A stretch of DNA of 64,000 nucleotides from Actinomycetes bacterium (GTDB lineage Bacteria; Actinomycetota; Coriobacteriia; WRKU01; WQUG01). Location of the stretch: positions 28,214 to 92,213 of the forward strand of contig JAISUC010000003.1 of NCBI GenBank assembly GCA_031272275.1. Reading direction: 5' to 3'. The notes below the pieces were generated by a model that was given only the letters and a program-made list of their open reading frames with translations, was not told the origin of the DNA and did not search any database. Below, piece after piece: positions 40,201 through 49,245 of this stretch; within the stretch, counting starts at the first letter, position 1; each line of letters begins with the position of its first letter. The position numbers and the translations under genes were made by a program.

Positions 40201-43200
40201 CTATGACGTCTTCGGGCGCCTCACTTCTACCTGTATCCGTGAGCCCGGACAGGCAGAAAAGGTGACGTCCAGCACCTATACGCCCACAGGTGCGATTGCC
40301 ACGGAAACCGATGAGCGCGGTATCACCACCGCATACACCTACGACTGTCTGGGACGGGTCACACAAACCTGTGTCTTAGCCCTCGGATATCCCGATCGCA
40401 TCACCACCACCACATACGTAAGCGCAGACGTGTGCATAAATGTCCCCGGCACGACGCGCACCATCACAGACGCCGACAGGACCACAAGCACCGACCCGGC
40501 GGGACTTGTGACGGTAAGCTATCATGATGCCCAAGGAAGGGTGGTCAGAACCGTATCGGCAGGTAGCATCACCGACACCACCTACACGCGCGACGGCAAG
40601 GCGTATGCCACCATCACCTCTGCCGTGGGCAGTGACACCACCCACAAAGTTACGCTCTCACTCTACGACTCCGACGGAAACGTCACCGACACTGTCGTCA
40701 ATCCCACCTGGGTAGATGGGCACTATCAGGTGGATGAGGCAAGCATCTGCACGCATTCGAGCTATGACTCCACGGGAAAAGAGCTCTCATCCACAGATGC
40801 ATCCGGTAACGTGACGACCTACACCTATGATGAAAAAGGTGAGCTCGCGTCAGTCACACTGCCCGAGGCCTTGGCGGTGGAGGCTGCCGGTGACTGTAAC
40901 CCCGCGCATCAGACGGCAAGTCCGGTTTCTGCAATGACGGCATACATAAACGCGGATCTGCAGACCGACGGCACGCTGCGTGATCGCAGTACCGATGCTC
41001 TGGGACGCGTGAGTCAGGTCACCAAGGACGCCAACGGCAAGACGCTCGCCATCACCGACTTCGGCAACGCTTCTGCCACCGGAGTCGGCATCACCACCAC
41101 CTATGCCTACAACGCAAAGGGGCTGACCGAACGGGAGACCTACACCAACGGGGATTACAAAACCTATGCCTACGACGCCCGCGGCAACCTGACCCAAACC
41201 GAGTGGCACCGCGCTGACGGTACTGTGGAACTCTCCTCGCTTAACACTTACGACCTATACGGTCAGCTGTCCTCGACCACCGATCACTTAGGCGATAACA
41301 CTGCGCCTGTCATCTACTCCGCACAGAACAGCTACGACATCTTCGGTCGGGTCACGTCGACCTTCGAGGGACACGGGGCACCTGCTGCCTCCATCCCCGA
41401 GACCGCCTGTGTGCGCTACACTTATGACAGCGCAGACCGCATCACGCGTATCGACTACCCCGCGGCTGCCGCCGGAACGGCCACGGGAGATCCGGTGGCC
41501 CTTAGCTATGCCTATAACGGCAAAGGTCAGCTTGCCGATATTAACGCCGTGTATCATGCGGGCAACGAAACGGCGACCGGCATCCTGCGTCACTACGCTT
41601 ATGATTCATTCGGAAAAGTGAACGAAATCGATGACTATCCGGATTTCGCCACGGGCAATACCGTTGATCACATCATCCGCTCCTACACCTACGACGCACT
41701 GGACCGGACAACCTCGATGGCTTATGCGAACAGCGCAAGCCCCGCAACCCCGCTTGAATCGTTCGCCTACACCTACGATGCCTGTGACCGCATCACCTCG
41801 GAACGTCACATCAGTCATTGGTCGGCCGACCCCGCAGAACAGACCGACGAGATGCGCAGCTATACTTATGATGCGTGTGGCAGGCTTGTCCGCTCGGTGC
41901 GTGAGGACTATCAAACAGCAGAGACCCACACGACCGACTACGGCTTTGACGCTGTGGGCAACAGACGTCTTGAGAGCACGGATGGCACCACCACCGTTTC
42001 GCTCTATAACGAACTGAACCAACTGACGGCGTCTCAAACAGGTGCGGATACGGAGACACTGACCCAGTACACCTATGATGCCAACGGAAACCGGGTCGGT
42101 GAAGTTTCCGCGGGAACCGTCCGAACCATGACTTATGACACCGACAACCGCATGAGCATGCTCACGGAAAACGGGACCTTGATCAATGCGAATGTCTATC
42201 GCAGCAACGGGCAGCGCATCCGCAAGACCGGCATTGACGGCACGACCGACTACTACTACCAAAACGGCACCGTGCTCTACACGACTGACACCACGCAAAC
42301 GACGAGCTTCAATCTGCCGGGTAGTAGCGGTAACGTCATCGCATCTTGCCGGTACGAAACAAGCACAACTGCTGCAGAGTGGTTGCTCTACCACAAAGAC
42401 ATCCGCTGCTCGACCACTGCACTGACAGACGCGAACGGGGCCTTTGTCACGGGATACCGTTACTCCGACTACGGCGAGACCGAACGCATCGGCGACAGTG
42501 CAACCTACAATGAAATCGCCTATACCGGCGGCATCTATGACGCTACAACCGCACTTTACTACCTGAATGCCCGCTACTATGATCCCGCATGCGGCGACTT
42601 CATCAGCCAGGACACATACCGCGGCGAAAACCGCGAACCTGCCACCCTGAACTATTATGGCTACTGCGCAGGGGATCCCCTGAATGCAACAGATCCCAGC
42701 GGGCATGTTAAATTTCACTATGGAAGTGGAAAGGGTAGAGAACCAAAGTATACTTTTGATAATGATTTTCCTTTTGGGTCAAAAGCCGGGGAAGCAACTG
42801 CTTCAGATTATGCAAGCTGGGTAATTTGGGGAGCGAAACTAGCTGCCGCAGAAGCGGCAGGAAGCTTGCCGGATGCTACCAATATGTACAGGCATTTTCG
42901 CGACGCGACAGGAACAAGGCGTTTTGTAGATTATTACCGAGCGAACGATGAGGATACATACTATTGGAAGAAAAATCAAGAGTTAATCAGGATCGCCCAA
43001 AAGAAAGCCGAGTCATTTGCAAAAAAGAAGGCAAAAAAGAAGAAGAACTTCCAGATGTACAGCTCATTGTACAAAATCGCAAATGGGAACAATGAGAACT
43101 GGCAAAAGACAATAGGAGCGCACAAGGTCTGGGCCAGCTGTTATGTCTCAAGATACAAAAAGAACTTCACGATGACGATTACCATAGCTTTTCGGGATAT

Positions 43201-43366
43201 GTACAATTTCAATCGCGGTCAGCAGGATCTTGCGTCGAATGCTCCAGACGACGCGAATGGTCGCTTTGAAGAACTTGGATGGGCACGATCTTTCGAGACA
43301 TACGGTCAAATGACAAAGAACGTCTCGTGGAAGAAGAAGAAATACTCAACAACGAAGATACGATAA
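34232..43366 (+). CDS. Secreted RHS/YD-repeat polymorphic toxin
   Basis: 3044 residues. A signal peptide (hydrophobic core about residues 22-42, cut likely after FATA) directs export. Then: an acidic N-terminal region, a DNRLRE-like beta domain (about 343-525; TIDPSVYWRG to LTVTY), fibronectin-like segments (to about 1390), RHS/YD repeats (about 1420-2740), and the RHS core (YYLNARYYDPACGDFISQD, then NYYGYCAGDPLNATDPSGH, ending near residue 2830). The last ~210 residues are a variable tip: AT-rich, lysine-rich (KKKAKKKK), with a GRFEELGWARSF motif. RHS shells encapsulate and release such tips as toxins. The tip's activity was not recognised. The start is ATG 34232 (AGGAGG upstream). The next gene is the likely immunity protein. 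Confidence 0.85.
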   Translation: MMSTAGNHDLVSPPRKEPQMRVIALFLSFLLVFNVFPFSAFATAVPDSDVPSHQSLPNINTEPDADDIVYENAPDVDLTQSDYEQIQDLDLVRVSESSNVYEDPASGQITEEIFSSPVRFQDSDGTLTDYDATLAESDETGYAYENTAGDAKNYFPDDIGTDTPIKLVKDDYEIGLTPETHDASAFEDAGSDITVEATEHTDSYGITENKPLVASYDAGDDIAIDYTSSDIGIKEDIVLDSIPATNTFSFELQLTGLIPQTTEGGKTVELYDSADATTAVAAIPEGMMQDSAATPVTSDDVTYTIEAKSSGTYRLNITVDANWLTDPQRVYPVTIDPSVYWRGTYADNERGLTTTFIRSGSSYAASTGNASQLPVGKGKEGTSRSYLKGDGFNGYVSGKTISSAVLHLRQVNNSSYNKSISIGVHRVLEPTGTQTNTYGSMTWNKRAPYASTPIATKSTGSTDYAHDITVTSWVAAVAHGTYTGYGLMLRQTDESLSKYTQFYGASAATESYRPKLTVTYTAPTAPTSVTVSPAATAGTALVKWAGISASDLDYVQVQIAYGTIAADGTHAASNTYRQTFATSPHVSKTLGTTGYSLNTAGWADGCYRIAIRGVDKGGVAGASTGAWIHVDRGKPSVAGCALTPAATGATWSRTLPVLSWTSASETPGCNYSWTRFELSVKRPDNTESAWRTLKEATGATSGAASHALNATEMPAGTEGAYDIRLRATDRVGNTQTVTLPYQFDQKAPTANFTVHSTDANTPSVNTALASTIPFTPLTVTNVLDVTIQLSDAGSGIATGTFSITRVGESVPRYTQAVTTGTNLYKLLGSLNISGLCELKLVATDCAGNASTKALTVNCTEALPAPRITPEYQAVSGETIHFDWLFYSAPDTLDHLQYRRCDGAGWTDVSTGGACTGGVDVPVPVNVAGVPIDGVYSYDFRGVDSHGVSGGVKTVTVTVSTVHPEARITGFHAGIVTAALSNAASYTVSFRPAGTVGYALGATQSFDHPANSDTIAYIDPALFLSSGSYTIRLEATAPSGLTTVDEIEVRKPLLTQTSALTGQISLGDSAGSIEVTSPDSALPLNVDVTAPLIAYRNGQFNGLVFTNNYSSSWADQTLWREDSWASIILTAPNTGSCSADRAQATSLLPPSLTESGYRLDGATWVNGAFLADIAGAAVTSKAINLAYPLRTFSLTAQSSPAGPAGAYCYVSFDGVDWHQVASGMSYEVSALDSTRLFTDTIYVKVQLKKGAHLTALALSGEVFKPDIVHVNLLAPFTPQNVSATDKINYSTYLRWTAVNKDLPADTTYEIVRATTPEVDVAHAQVLAEGLKDFYFTNPNTDYLTGYRYKLRAVRTWTDAGGTIHKSFGPGSEVVFSSALSATERAKRLGRADWLGYAEVSAVTAGNIAVEKSMGNVLVTTGDKTLESDSLLSEGMTRHYNSQSTATGPLGRGQDFAYNMELLSVESTDPAHPVRYFLKDDTGLIRAFDYNSTDQTWYTTDTKKVKLTVFDMPHAARLKTQRGDATHAPTYQTVLVKYVMERDKGFEYWFNQGGQLIYETSKIRQLDAGSTTVEVTPDATQANLTFEYDSDTGRLKTVTSKAARSLRFFYNAAGRITHVLYPDDSVVSYAYDEVDGYNIYLCEVRQHALKATNTLSDHPCFPADSSADICLHYGYTAADGVGLRLLNTLIDAEDNTTQITYSPVSTFTDLLYQADHITNPAGDQTSFTFPNPNGSAAGVSYLTRKPASATAPNYAERFTYDGVGQPIEEVVGSPEEVTLGTGQKTSWHYQDYLLETTTTQSEYHTLTAGVVSSTVTDKVATTTWDTESENALVATDEAGNATIATYDTDAEYVNADKPVHEETYDDAGDLTEEYDYAFDDEGNEIVEADITQEAVTESTYYTNGDLKEEYSYLQTYVDGVADPGRKVLESKSEYVYDADGNTTSETYTEYGQDTPVITRTLRSYDALGHVLTEQSGNLQAGVLTDSTETTNTYDVFGRLTSTCIREPGQAEKVTSSTYTPTGAIATETDERGITTAYTYDCLGRVTQTCVLALGYPDRITTTTYVSADVCINVPGTTRTITDADRTTSTDPAGLVTVSYHDAQGRVVRTVSAGSITDTTYTRDGKAYATITSAVGSDTTHKVTLSLYDSDGNVTDTVVNPTWVDGHYQVDEASICTHSSYDSTGKELSSTDASGNVTTYTYDEKGELASVTLPEALAVEAAGDCNPAHQTASPVSAMTAYINADLQTDGTLRDRSTDALGRVSQVTKDANGKTLAITDFGNASATGVGITTTYAYNAKGLTERETYTNGDYKTYAYDARGNLTQTEWHRADGTVELSSLNTYDLYGQLSSTTDHLGDNTAPVIYSAQNSYDIFGRVTSTFEGHGAPAASIPETACVRYTYDSADRITRIDYPAAAAGTATGDPVALSYAYNGKGQLADINAVYHAGNETATGILRHYAYDSFGKVNEIDDYPDFATGNTVDHIIRSYTYDALDRTTSMAYANSASPATPLESFAYTYDACDRITSERHISHWSADPAEQTDEMRSYTYDACGRLVRSVREDYQTAETHTTDYGFDAVGNRRLESTDGTTTVSLYNELNQLTASQTGADTETLTQYTYDANGNRVGEVSAGTVRTMTYDTDNRMSMLTENGTLINANVYRSNGQRIRKTGIDGTTDYYYQNGTVLYTTDTTQTTSFNLPGSSGNVIASCRYETSTTAAEWLLYHKDIRCSTTALTDANGAFVTGYRYSDYGETERIGDSATYNEIAYTGGIYDATTALYYLNARYYDPACGDFISQDTYRGENREPATLNYYGYCAGDPLNATDPSGHVKFHYGSGKGREPKYTFDNDFPFGSKAGEATASDYASWVIWGAKLAAAEAAGSLPDATNMYRHFRDATGTRRFVDYYRANDEDTYYWKKNQELIRIAQKKAESFAKKKAKKKKNFQMYSSLYKIANGNNENWQKTIGAHKVWASCYVSRYKKNFTMTITIAFRDMYNFNRGQQDLASNAPDDANGRFEELGWARSFETYGQMTKNVSWKKKKYSTTKIR

Positions 43367-43368
43367 AG

Positions 43369-43842
43369 ATGCTAACACTGAGAGTGGGACATACTCGACG
43401 AAACAGGGCCTGCAAAGTCATGTTCGCCTTGACAGCATCTATTGTAATGCTAATCGGGTGTTCTTCGGTTGACGTAAAACAGCACGGGCAATTGATTCCC
43501 CAAACGGATGTTGCTTTCTTACAACAGAAATTCCCTGCGGTAAACGGTATTGTGGGAGCGGAATACATTTACCAGGATGTATCGATAGGAAGAATCGGGC
43601 CGGCAAATATCCATTTTTACGGATACATTTACCTCTCTAAGCAGGCTGCCGCCAACCTGTACAAATCCTACGGCAATGAGTGGGAACAAGTGAGCATCGC
43701 CTTTACGGAACCGTTTGATGAACCGGATCAAAGCTTGCTGCGATGTGATAGTTTTGATGATGATTCGCATGCGGATTCGTTCGTCGGTGACTTTTTCTTG
43801 GATATTGCCCACAATCGCATCTATTTCGATGGGGAATACTGA
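43369..43842 (+). CDS. Lipoprotein, candidate immunity protein of the RHS toxin
   Basis: 157 residues starting two bases after the RHS stop. The N-terminus is basic (RRNR), then a hydrophobic stretch and the lipobox LIGC (Cys31), so it should be a membrane-anchored lipoprotein facing outward. The mature part is mostly beta/acidic (EPFDEPDQ, DSFDDDSHADSF), with no family recognised. Position, AT-rich composition shared with the toxin tip, and lack of other neighbours suggest immunity. A longer frame from 43279 overlaps the toxin end and is less likely. If right, the toxin is blocked outside the cytoplasm. Confidence 0.65.
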   Translation: MLTLRVGHTRRNRACKVMFALTASIVMLIGCSSVDVKQHGQLIPQTDVAFLQQKFPAVNGIVGAEYIYQDVSIGRIGPANIHFYGYIYLSKQAAANLYKSYGNEWEQVSIAFTEPFDEPDQSLLRCDSFDDDSHADSFVGDFFLDIAHNRIYFDGEY

Positions 43843-43918
43843 AGTGTTTCGTAATGAGGCAGAATCGGTGAGTGGTTGCCAATTTGCGGTAACCGCACAT
43901 GATTTGCGAAGTGCTGAT

Positions 43919-44038
43919 ATGAAAAGACGCGATACTACAAAGAGGATTAGCTTAGAACAAGCGTGCCAAGGTTTGTCGCGTCTTGACGAACTCGAGAAAC
44001 GGTCAATGTGGAAAGGGATGATTCGGCAGTGTGCGTGA
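43919..44038 (+). CDS. Small basic ORF, hypothetical
   Basis: 39 residues (MKRRDTTKRISLEQACQGLS, then RLDELEKRSMWKGMIRQCA), part of a longer open frame from 43831. It lies in the 227-base gap between the lipoprotein and ddl. There is no clear ribosome site. It could be the remnant of a displaced toxin or immunity cassette, or not a gene at all. Confidence 0.2.
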   Translation: MKRRDTTKRISLEQACQGLSRLDELEKRSMWKGMIRQCA

Positions 44039-44069
44039 AAAGCGTTTTGGATGTGGCTGTCGTTGGGCG

Positions 44070-45050
44070 CTAGCGTCCGGACAGCGCAGACCCGACAATG
44101 CGCGTGACCAGTTCGGGGAAGCTGATTCCGGCTGCGCGCGCGGCTTCCGGCACCAGCGAGGTCGCGGTCATTCCCGGCAGCGTGTTGGTTTCGATCAACC
44201 ACGCCTGACCGTCCGGGTCCAACCGGATGTCGCTGCGGGTGCACCCGCGGCAACCCAGCGCCCGGTGTGCCGCCACCGCCAGTTCCTGACAACGCGCGGT
44301 CTGCGCCGCGTCCAGTCGCGCCGGCAGGTGATGGACCGAGCCACCCGGTGCGTATTTGCTGTCATAGTCGTAGAACTCGCCGGTCGCCTCGACCTCGATC
44401 AGCGGCAGCGCCTGCGGGCATCCGTCCACATCGTCCAGCACGCCCGCCATGATCTCGAGTCCCGGGATAAAGCGCTCGACCAGCACCTGCGCGTCATGCG
44501 TGAAGGCCTCGTCCAGCGCCGCCGGCAACTCCGCCGCCGAGTGCACAATGTGCACGCCCACCGACGAGCCCTCCGCGTTCGGTTTCACGACCAGCCGCTG
44601 CCCCAGCCGCTTGGGGATATCGGCGACCGCCGGGACATAACCCCCATCGCCCAGCTGCACCGCATCGCGCACCAACAGCACGTCCTCTGCCACGGGCAGT
44701 CCCGCCTGGGCATAAACCCCTTTGGTCGCGGCTTTGTCCATCGCGATGGCGCTGGCCATAATGCGGCTGCCGGTATAGGGAATCCCCAGTATTTCCAGTA
44801 AGCCCTGCATCGCGCCGTCTTCGCCCAGGGTCCCGTGCAACGCGATGAATGCCACGTCGGGCGGATAGGCGCGCAGGTTGTCGATAAACGACAGGTCAGC
44901 GGTATCAAATGTGGTGACGGTGAATCCCGCCTGTCGCAGCGCATCGGCACAGTTCGCGCCGGTGTTCAGCGACACCTCTCGTTCGGCGGATGTGCCGCCC
45001 ATCAATACGGCGACGGTGGTGCGGGCGGGGTCCAGCGGCAACGTGGACAT
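44070..45050 (-). CDS. ddl: D-alanine--D-alanine ligase
   Basis: A 326-residue ATP-grasp enzyme joining two D-alanines for the peptidoglycan stem peptide. Visible: VLMGGTSAEREVSLNTG (N-terminal substrate loop), ALHGTLGEDGAMQGLLE, KPNAEGSSVGV (ATP-binding), GCTRSDIRLD and the C-terminal EINTLPG-like IETNTLPGMT. The start was set at ATG 45050 with AGGAGA six bases upstream; the frame extends to 45116 without support. It supplies the same pathway as glmS and alr. It is convergent with the RHS cassette. Confidence 0.94.
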   Translation of the reverse strand: MSTLPLDPARTTVAVLMGGTSAEREVSLNTGANCADALRQAGFTVTTFDTADLSFIDNLRAYPPDVAFIALHGTLGEDGAMQGLLEILGIPYTGSRIMASAIAMDKAATKGVYAQAGLPVAEDVLLVRDAVQLGDGGYVPAVADIPKRLGQRLVVKPNAEGSSVGVHIVHSAAELPAALDEAFTHDAQVLVERFIPGLEIMAGVLDDVDGCPQALPLIEVEATGEFYDYDSKYAPGGSVHHLPARLDAAQTARCQELAVAAHRALGCRGCTRSDIRLDPDGQAWLIETNTLPGMTATSLVPEAARAAGISFPELVTRIVGSALSGR

Positions 45051-45149
45051 GTGTGCTCTCCTAACCTGCGGTCGGCGATGTGCGCAGCGGCTGCGCCCCC
45101 CATCGTTGGATTGCAATACCCAACGGACGTCGCATTACAGTCACACGGT

Positions 45150-45164
45150 GGGGGAGCACGTCCC
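45150..45164 (+). repeat. GGGGGAGYRYGTCCC dispersed repeat, copy 3
   Basis: GGGGGAGCACGTCCC, touching the stop codon of the RlpA-like gene (45164-45166). Confidence 0.65.
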
Positions 45165-46234
45165 TACTGTTTCTCTACTATCTCGCATTTTACTTTACCC
45201 ACGCCCGCCGATTTCATACCGATGATTTCTGCGGCGCGCACAGTCAGGTCGATTACGCGTCCTTTGCCATAGGGACCGCGGTCGTTCACGCGGACCACGA
45301 CGCTTTTGCCCTTGTAGGTGACGCGTACCAAGGTCCCGAAGGGCAGCGTCTTGTGCGCACAAGTCAGCGCGTTGGGGTTGAAGCGTTCACCGGATGCCGT
45401 CCCCGTCCCGACCCCGTACCAGGTGGCCAGCCCCTCAAAGGTGACTCCGGTGCCGACATAGATCGTCTGTTGGTCCGGATTGGATGTGTCGGCCTTGCGC
45501 TGCTGTGCCGCGCGCTGTTTGTTTGCCGCGGCGCGTTCGGCCTCGAGTGCCGCCGAAACCGCATCGTCCAGTTGATCGGCATAGGCCTGTGCCTCGCCCA
45601 GGGCGGTGCGGGTGTCCGATACCTGTTGTTTGCGGGCGGCTGCGACCTGTTCCTGTTTGGTTTCCATGCTTTGCAGGTCGGCGCGTGCCTGTTCGCGTTC
45701 GCGTTCCTCTGCCTGCAGCTTGCTGATCAGCTCGCTGTCGGATTCGACCACATAGGTCAGCATCGAGACCCGATCGGTCAGATCGCTCAGGTCTTTGCTG
45801 GTCAACAACAGCTCCAGATAACCCACGCCGCCGGTACGGTACATATAGTCCGCGCGGTCATTCAGGTGGTCTTGGCGCAGATCAATCGATTCGTCCAGAA
45901 CCTTGATGCGCTTTTCGTTTTTGGTGATCAGTTTGCGGGTTTGTGCCAGTTCATCAGTGGCCTGTTTGTAGGCCTTCAGGCGTTTGTCCAGTTCGGTCTG
46001 CATGGATTTGATTTTCTTGTTGGCGGCACTGGCAGCCGCAATCAGGCTGTCCGACTTGACCGCCCGTGCATCCGTGGGAGTAAGCAGAGCAATCGAGGTG
46101 ACCAAGGTGATCAAGGCGATGACCGCCACTGCCCGAACGGCCGGCTGCAGCATACAGCGAATCGACATACAGCGAATCGGCGCTGTGGCGCCGGCTTGAA
46201 CGGAACGGGTGAATATTTTTCTGCTCGTATCCAT
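45164..46234 (-). CDS. RlpA-like cell-wall protein with coiled coil
   Basis: About 356 residues. A hydrophobic export segment ([20 protein letters not shown]) is followed by a long coiled coil (about residues 55-250: Lys/Glu/Ala heptads, [15 protein letters not shown] to [14 protein letters not shown]), like the PcsB/CwlO hydrolase-regulator coils. A C-terminal RlpA double-psi beta-barrel follows ([48 protein letters not shown]). It probably acts on the wall at division; the RlpA family includes lytic transglycosylases. The start is unsure: ATG 46234 is used, with 46297 or 46156 (just before the export segment) possible. A 15-bp direct repeat (CATACAGCGAATCG) lies in the leader region near 46150-46180. 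Confidence 0.8.
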   Translation of the reverse strand: MDTSRKIFTRSVQAGATAPIRCMSIRCMLQPAVRAVAVIALITLVTSIALLTPTDARAVKSDSLIAAASAANKKIKSMQTELDKRLKAYKQATDELAQTRKLITKNEKRIKVLDESIDLRQDHLNDRADYMYRTGGVGYLELLLTSKDLSDLTDRVSMLTYVVESDSELISKLQAEEREREQARADLQSMETKQEQVAAARKQQVSDTRTALGEAQAYADQLDDAVSAALEAERAAANKQRAAQQRKADTSNPDQQTIYVGTGVTFEGLATWYGVGTGTASGERFNPNALTCAHKTLPFGTLVRVTYKGKSVVVRVNDRGPYGKGRVIDLTVRAAEIIGMKSAGVGKVKCEIVEKQ

Positions 46235-46326
46235 CAGTTGTGGGTGCCGAGTACCGATGCCGTGCGTACACGGACCCGATTTCGGCGGGTCTACCATAAT
46301 ACCGCAAACGGAGCGAAATTGCGGAT

Positions 46327-48087
46327 TTACAGGGGTACGTTTGTGCTATTTGAAGTTGTGCCGGCGCCGGCGTCGGCGGCATTGGCGGCGCGTATCTGCG
46401 CGCGCTTGATTTTTCCCCCGACGGTTTTCGGCAGTTCGTCGACAAAGTGCAGGATGCGCGGATACTTATAGGGTGCGGTTGTTTTCTTCACCCATTGCTG
46501 CAGCTCAACGCGCAGTTCGTCTGTCGGTTTAAAGCCTGCCGCCAATATCACGTCGGCCTTGACCACGGTGCCGCGCAGGGGGTCCGGTGCCCCGGTGACT
46601 GCCGCCTCGATGACCGCGGGGTGTGCCACCAGTGCGCTTTCCACTTCAAAGGGACCGATGCGATACCCGCTGGCCTTGATGACGTCGTCGTTTCTGCCCA
46701 CAAAGGTGATGTAGCCGTCCACATCGCGCCACGCCATGTCGCCCAAGTTATACCGTCCATGCGCAAAGGCCGCCTGCGTGCGCTGTTCGTCCTTGTAGTA
46801 GCCGGCAAACAATCCCGGAGGCCGGTTGCAGTCCAGCTGTGTGACGCAAATGGCACCCTCTTCACCGATATCGGCCACGTGTTCGTCCGGCGTGTCGGCA
46901 TCCGCCAGCAGCTGAATATGGTACAGCGGCTCGGGCTTTCCCAAGCAGCCGGGGCGTGGCTCGCACCAACGCCAGGTCGCAATCAGCACCGAGCCCTCGG
47001 ATTGGCCGAAGCCCTCACGGATCTTGCGTCCCGCCAGCTGCTCCCAGCGCGTCGAGACCTCCGCGTTCAGCGGCTCGCCCGCCGTGGTGAAGTTCGCGAC
47101 ACCGGACAGGTCGTATGACGCCACGTCCTGTTGCAGCATAAAGCGATACATCGTCGGCGGCGCACAAAAGGTGCGCAAGCCGTAGTCCTGGATTGCCTGC
47201 AGCAACTTCGTCGGCTCGAACCGGTCCCAGTCGTAGGCGAAAATGGTGGCGCCGCAAATCCACTGCCCATAGATTTTGCCCCAACCGAACTTTGCCCATC
47301 CGGAATCGCTGACCGAACAGTGCAGCTGGTTTTCCTCGACCTGTTGCCAATAGCGCGCAGTCACAATGTGTCCCAAAGGGTGGACCTGGGTGTGGCGGAC
47401 CATCTTGGGGTGACCGGTGGTGCCGCTGGTGAAGTACAGCATCAAGGTGTCGTCGTTGGTGGTGGTGTCAGACCCGGCAGGCCGCGTCCATGCGCCGCCG
47501 GAACGCTCAATCAGATCTTCCAGCGCCAACCAGTCGGATGACTGTTTCCCGTCGGCTTCATCAGCATTTCGTTCGCCGGACCCCACCAACACTTTCGTCC
47601 GGATCCGATCGGTCAACCGGCACGCCTGGTCCAGCTGTTCGACCACGTAGGGGTCATCCACGGCAATCACCGTCGAAAAACCCGCCGACTCGGCGCGATA
47701 CGCGAAATCCTTTGCGGTCATCTGAATCGACGCCGGCACAAATATCGCCCCGATTTTCATCAGCGCACAGGCAACCGACCAATACTCCCAGCGCTGGCGC
47801 AGCACCAACAGCACCACGTCACCTTTGCGGATGCCCAGCTCGTCATAAAACGCACGCGCCAGACGGTCAGACAGCGCGCTGATATCGGCGAATGTCTGGG
47901 ACACACTCCCCCCATGGTCGTCGCACCAGACCAGCGCCCGTTTCGTCGGTTCCAGCCGTGCCCATTCGTCGACGATGTCATATGCGAAGTTAAAGTTGTC
48001 CGGCTCATTGATCCGGAAGTTGTCATAGAAATCCGCGTAGTCATCGAAATCGATGCGCGGGCAGTATCGTTTCAGCAATGCGTCCAT
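46327..48087 (-). CDS. Acyl-CoA ligase (AMP-forming, acetyl/medium-chain type)
   Basis: 586 residues of the ANL superfamily; it activates a carboxylic acid to acyl-CoA through an acyl-adenylate. Motifs in order: [12 protein letters not shown] (ATP loop, about residue 220), [10 protein letters not shown], the hinge [20 protein letters not shown], and the catalytic lysine near the end in TVGGKIKR. It resembles the ACSM/acetyl-CoA synthetase-like proteins that often accompany 2-oxoacid:ferredoxin oxidoreductases, where it would interconvert acid and acyl-CoA made by that complex. The chain length is unknown. One copy of the 15-bp repeat lies in frame near residue 59 (GGSVS). Confidence 0.88.
   Translation of the reverse strand: MDALLKRYCPRIDFDDYADFYDNFRINEPDNFNFAYDIVDEWARLEPTKRALVWCDDHGGSVSQTFADISALSDRLARAFYDELGIRKGDVVLLVLRQRWEYWSVACALMKIGAIFVPASIQMTAKDFAYRAESAGFSTVIAVDDPYVVEQLDQACRLTDRIRTKVLVGSGERNADEADGKQSSDWLALEDLIERSGGAWTRPAGSDTTTNDDTLMLYFTSGTTGHPKMVRHTQVHPLGHIVTARYWQQVEENQLHCSVSDSGWAKFGWGKIYGQWICGATIFAYDWDRFEPTKLLQAIQDYGLRTFCAPPTMYRFMLQQDVASYDLSGVANFTTAGEPLNAEVSTRWEQLAGRKIREGFGQSEGSVLIATWRWCEPRPGCLGKPEPLYHIQLLADADTPDEHVADIGEEGAICVTQLDCNRPPGLFAGYYKDEQRTQAAFAHGRYNLGDMAWRDVDGYITFVGRNDDVIKASGYRIGPFEVESALVAHPAVIEAAVTGAPDPLRGTVVKADVILAAGFKPTDELRVELQQWVKKTTAPYKYPRILHFVDELPKTVGGKIKRAQIRAANAADAGAGTTSNSTNVPL
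47898..47912 (-). repeat. GGGGGAGYRYGTCCC dispersed repeat, copy 4 (in acyl-CoA ligase)
   Basis: On the coding strand GGGGGAGTGTGTCCC, encoding GGSVS, the same frame use as the cimA copy 2. Confidence 0.65.
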
Positions 48088-48149
48088 GTCACGGTTTTCC
48101 TTTCAGCGTTTTCGGTGGTGTTCGGTGGGTGGTCGGTAGTGCAGGGGTG

Positions 48150-48704
48150 TCATTCGGTGATGACGGTCAGAAAGACCACCGGAACGCTGGATGCGCACTT
48201 CTGCCCGTGCGGGTGCATCGGGTTGAAGTAGGCGCAGTCTCCTTGTGAGAGCGTGAACTCTTGATCGTCGAAAGTCAGGGTCATATCGCCCGATAGGACC
48301 AGATTGAATTCCTGTCCCTGGTGCTGAACCAGTGCCGCCGGATCGTCGGACGGATCCAAGGTGACCAACAGCGGCTGCATGATTTTGTGGCCGTAACGCC
48401 AGGCCAGGTCCTGAAAATGATAACCGGGGTAGCGATCGACCGTTTTGCCGTCGCCTTTGCGCACGATCTGCACGCTGTCCAGATACCCGCCGCCACCCGA
48501 CAGGATCTCGGTGAAATCGACGCCGAATTTCCGCGCCATGTGATAAATGACGCTGATGGGCACGTCGGCGCCCGTTTCCTCGAAGCTCAGGTAGCGCTCC
48601 AGCGGCACGTTCAGTTCCGCGGCCAGTTCGGCGGCATCGACGTCACAGGCCTCGCGCAGCCCCTTGATGCGTTGTCCCAGTTGCTTCAGGTCCTCGTCAG
48701 ACAT
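48150..48704 (-). CDS. XRE-family HTH regulator with cupin sensor domain
   Basis: 184 residues. The N-terminal HTH (about residues 6-62: LGQRIKGLREACDVDAAELAAELNV in pieces) is followed by a cupin barrel (about 105-180) with QHQGQEFNLVLSGDMTLTFDD and PMHPHGQKC. The cupin histidines could bind metal or a small ligand. It starts within the oxidoreductase gamma gene (8-base overlap). Regulators of this kind are regular members of ferredoxin-oxidoreductase/acyl-CoA ligase clusters and probably sense a pathway acid or thioester. Confidence 0.88.
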   Translation of the reverse strand: MSDEDLKQLGQRIKGLREACDVDAAELAAELNVPLERYLSFEETGADVPISVIYHMARKFGVDFTEILSGGGGYLDSVQIVRKGDGKTVDRYPGYHFQDLAWRYGHKIMQPLLVTLDPSDDPAALVQHQGQEFNLVLSGDMTLTFDDQEFTLSQGDCAYFNPMHPHGQKCASSVPVVFLTVITE

Positions 48705-49245
48705 AGCTTTTCCCCAGTTTCAGTGCGCGCAGGTTGGGTTCCAACAGGTGTGCTTTGCGCGCCGGGATTGCTTTTTCCAGCGCGGCAGTCAGCGTGTCCT
48801 CGGCGCAAAATTGCGTCTCGCGCCACAGCTTGCCCACCATCAGCACGTTGGCAAGCCCGCCCAAGTCCTGCTCGGAGGTAATCCCGGTCGCGGGCACATC
48901 GTAAATCTGCACGTCGTCGCGCACCGGCATCGTATCAATCAGCGAGCTGTCATAGACAATCACGCCGCCCGGCCTGACAATGGGCGCATATTTTTCCAGC
49001 GACGGGCGGTTCATCGCAACCAGCACGTCCGGCTCGGTCACCAACGGCGAGCCGATGGGGCTGGACGCCAGCGTCACCGAACAGTTCGCGGTGCCGCCGC
49101 GCATTTCCGGCCCATAGCTGGGCAGCCACGACAACTCGCGGTCCTCGATCAGCCCCGCATAGGCGACGACCTTGCCCGCAAACAGGATGCCCTGACCGCC
49201 GAAACCGGCCAGGAGGAGTCGAATCTCTGAACGGATGTCGCTCAT
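48697..49245 (-). CDS. 2-oxoacid:ferredoxin oxidoreductase, gamma subunit
   Basis: 182 residues of the POR/KOR catalytic-gamma fold. Visible: LLLAGFGGQGILFAGKVVAYA at the N-terminus, then SYGPEMRGGTANCSV and the PDVLVAMNRPSLEKY segment, all typical of KorC/VorC-type subunits. It overlaps the beta subunit gene (4 bases) and the HTH-cupin gene (8 bases), so the operon is tightly coupled. With alpha and beta it oxidatively decarboxylates a 2-oxoacid to acyl-CoA, reducing ferredoxin, or works in reverse. Confidence 0.92.
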   Translation of the reverse strand: MSDIRSEIRLLLAGFGGQGILFAGKVVAYAGLIEDRELSWLPSYGPEMRGGTANCSVTLASSPIGSPLVTEPDVLVAMNRPSLEKYAPIVRPGGVIVYDSSLIDTMPVRDDVQIYDVPATGITSEQDLGGLANVLMVGKLWRETQFCAEDTLTAALEKAIPARKAHLLEPNLRALKLGKSYV

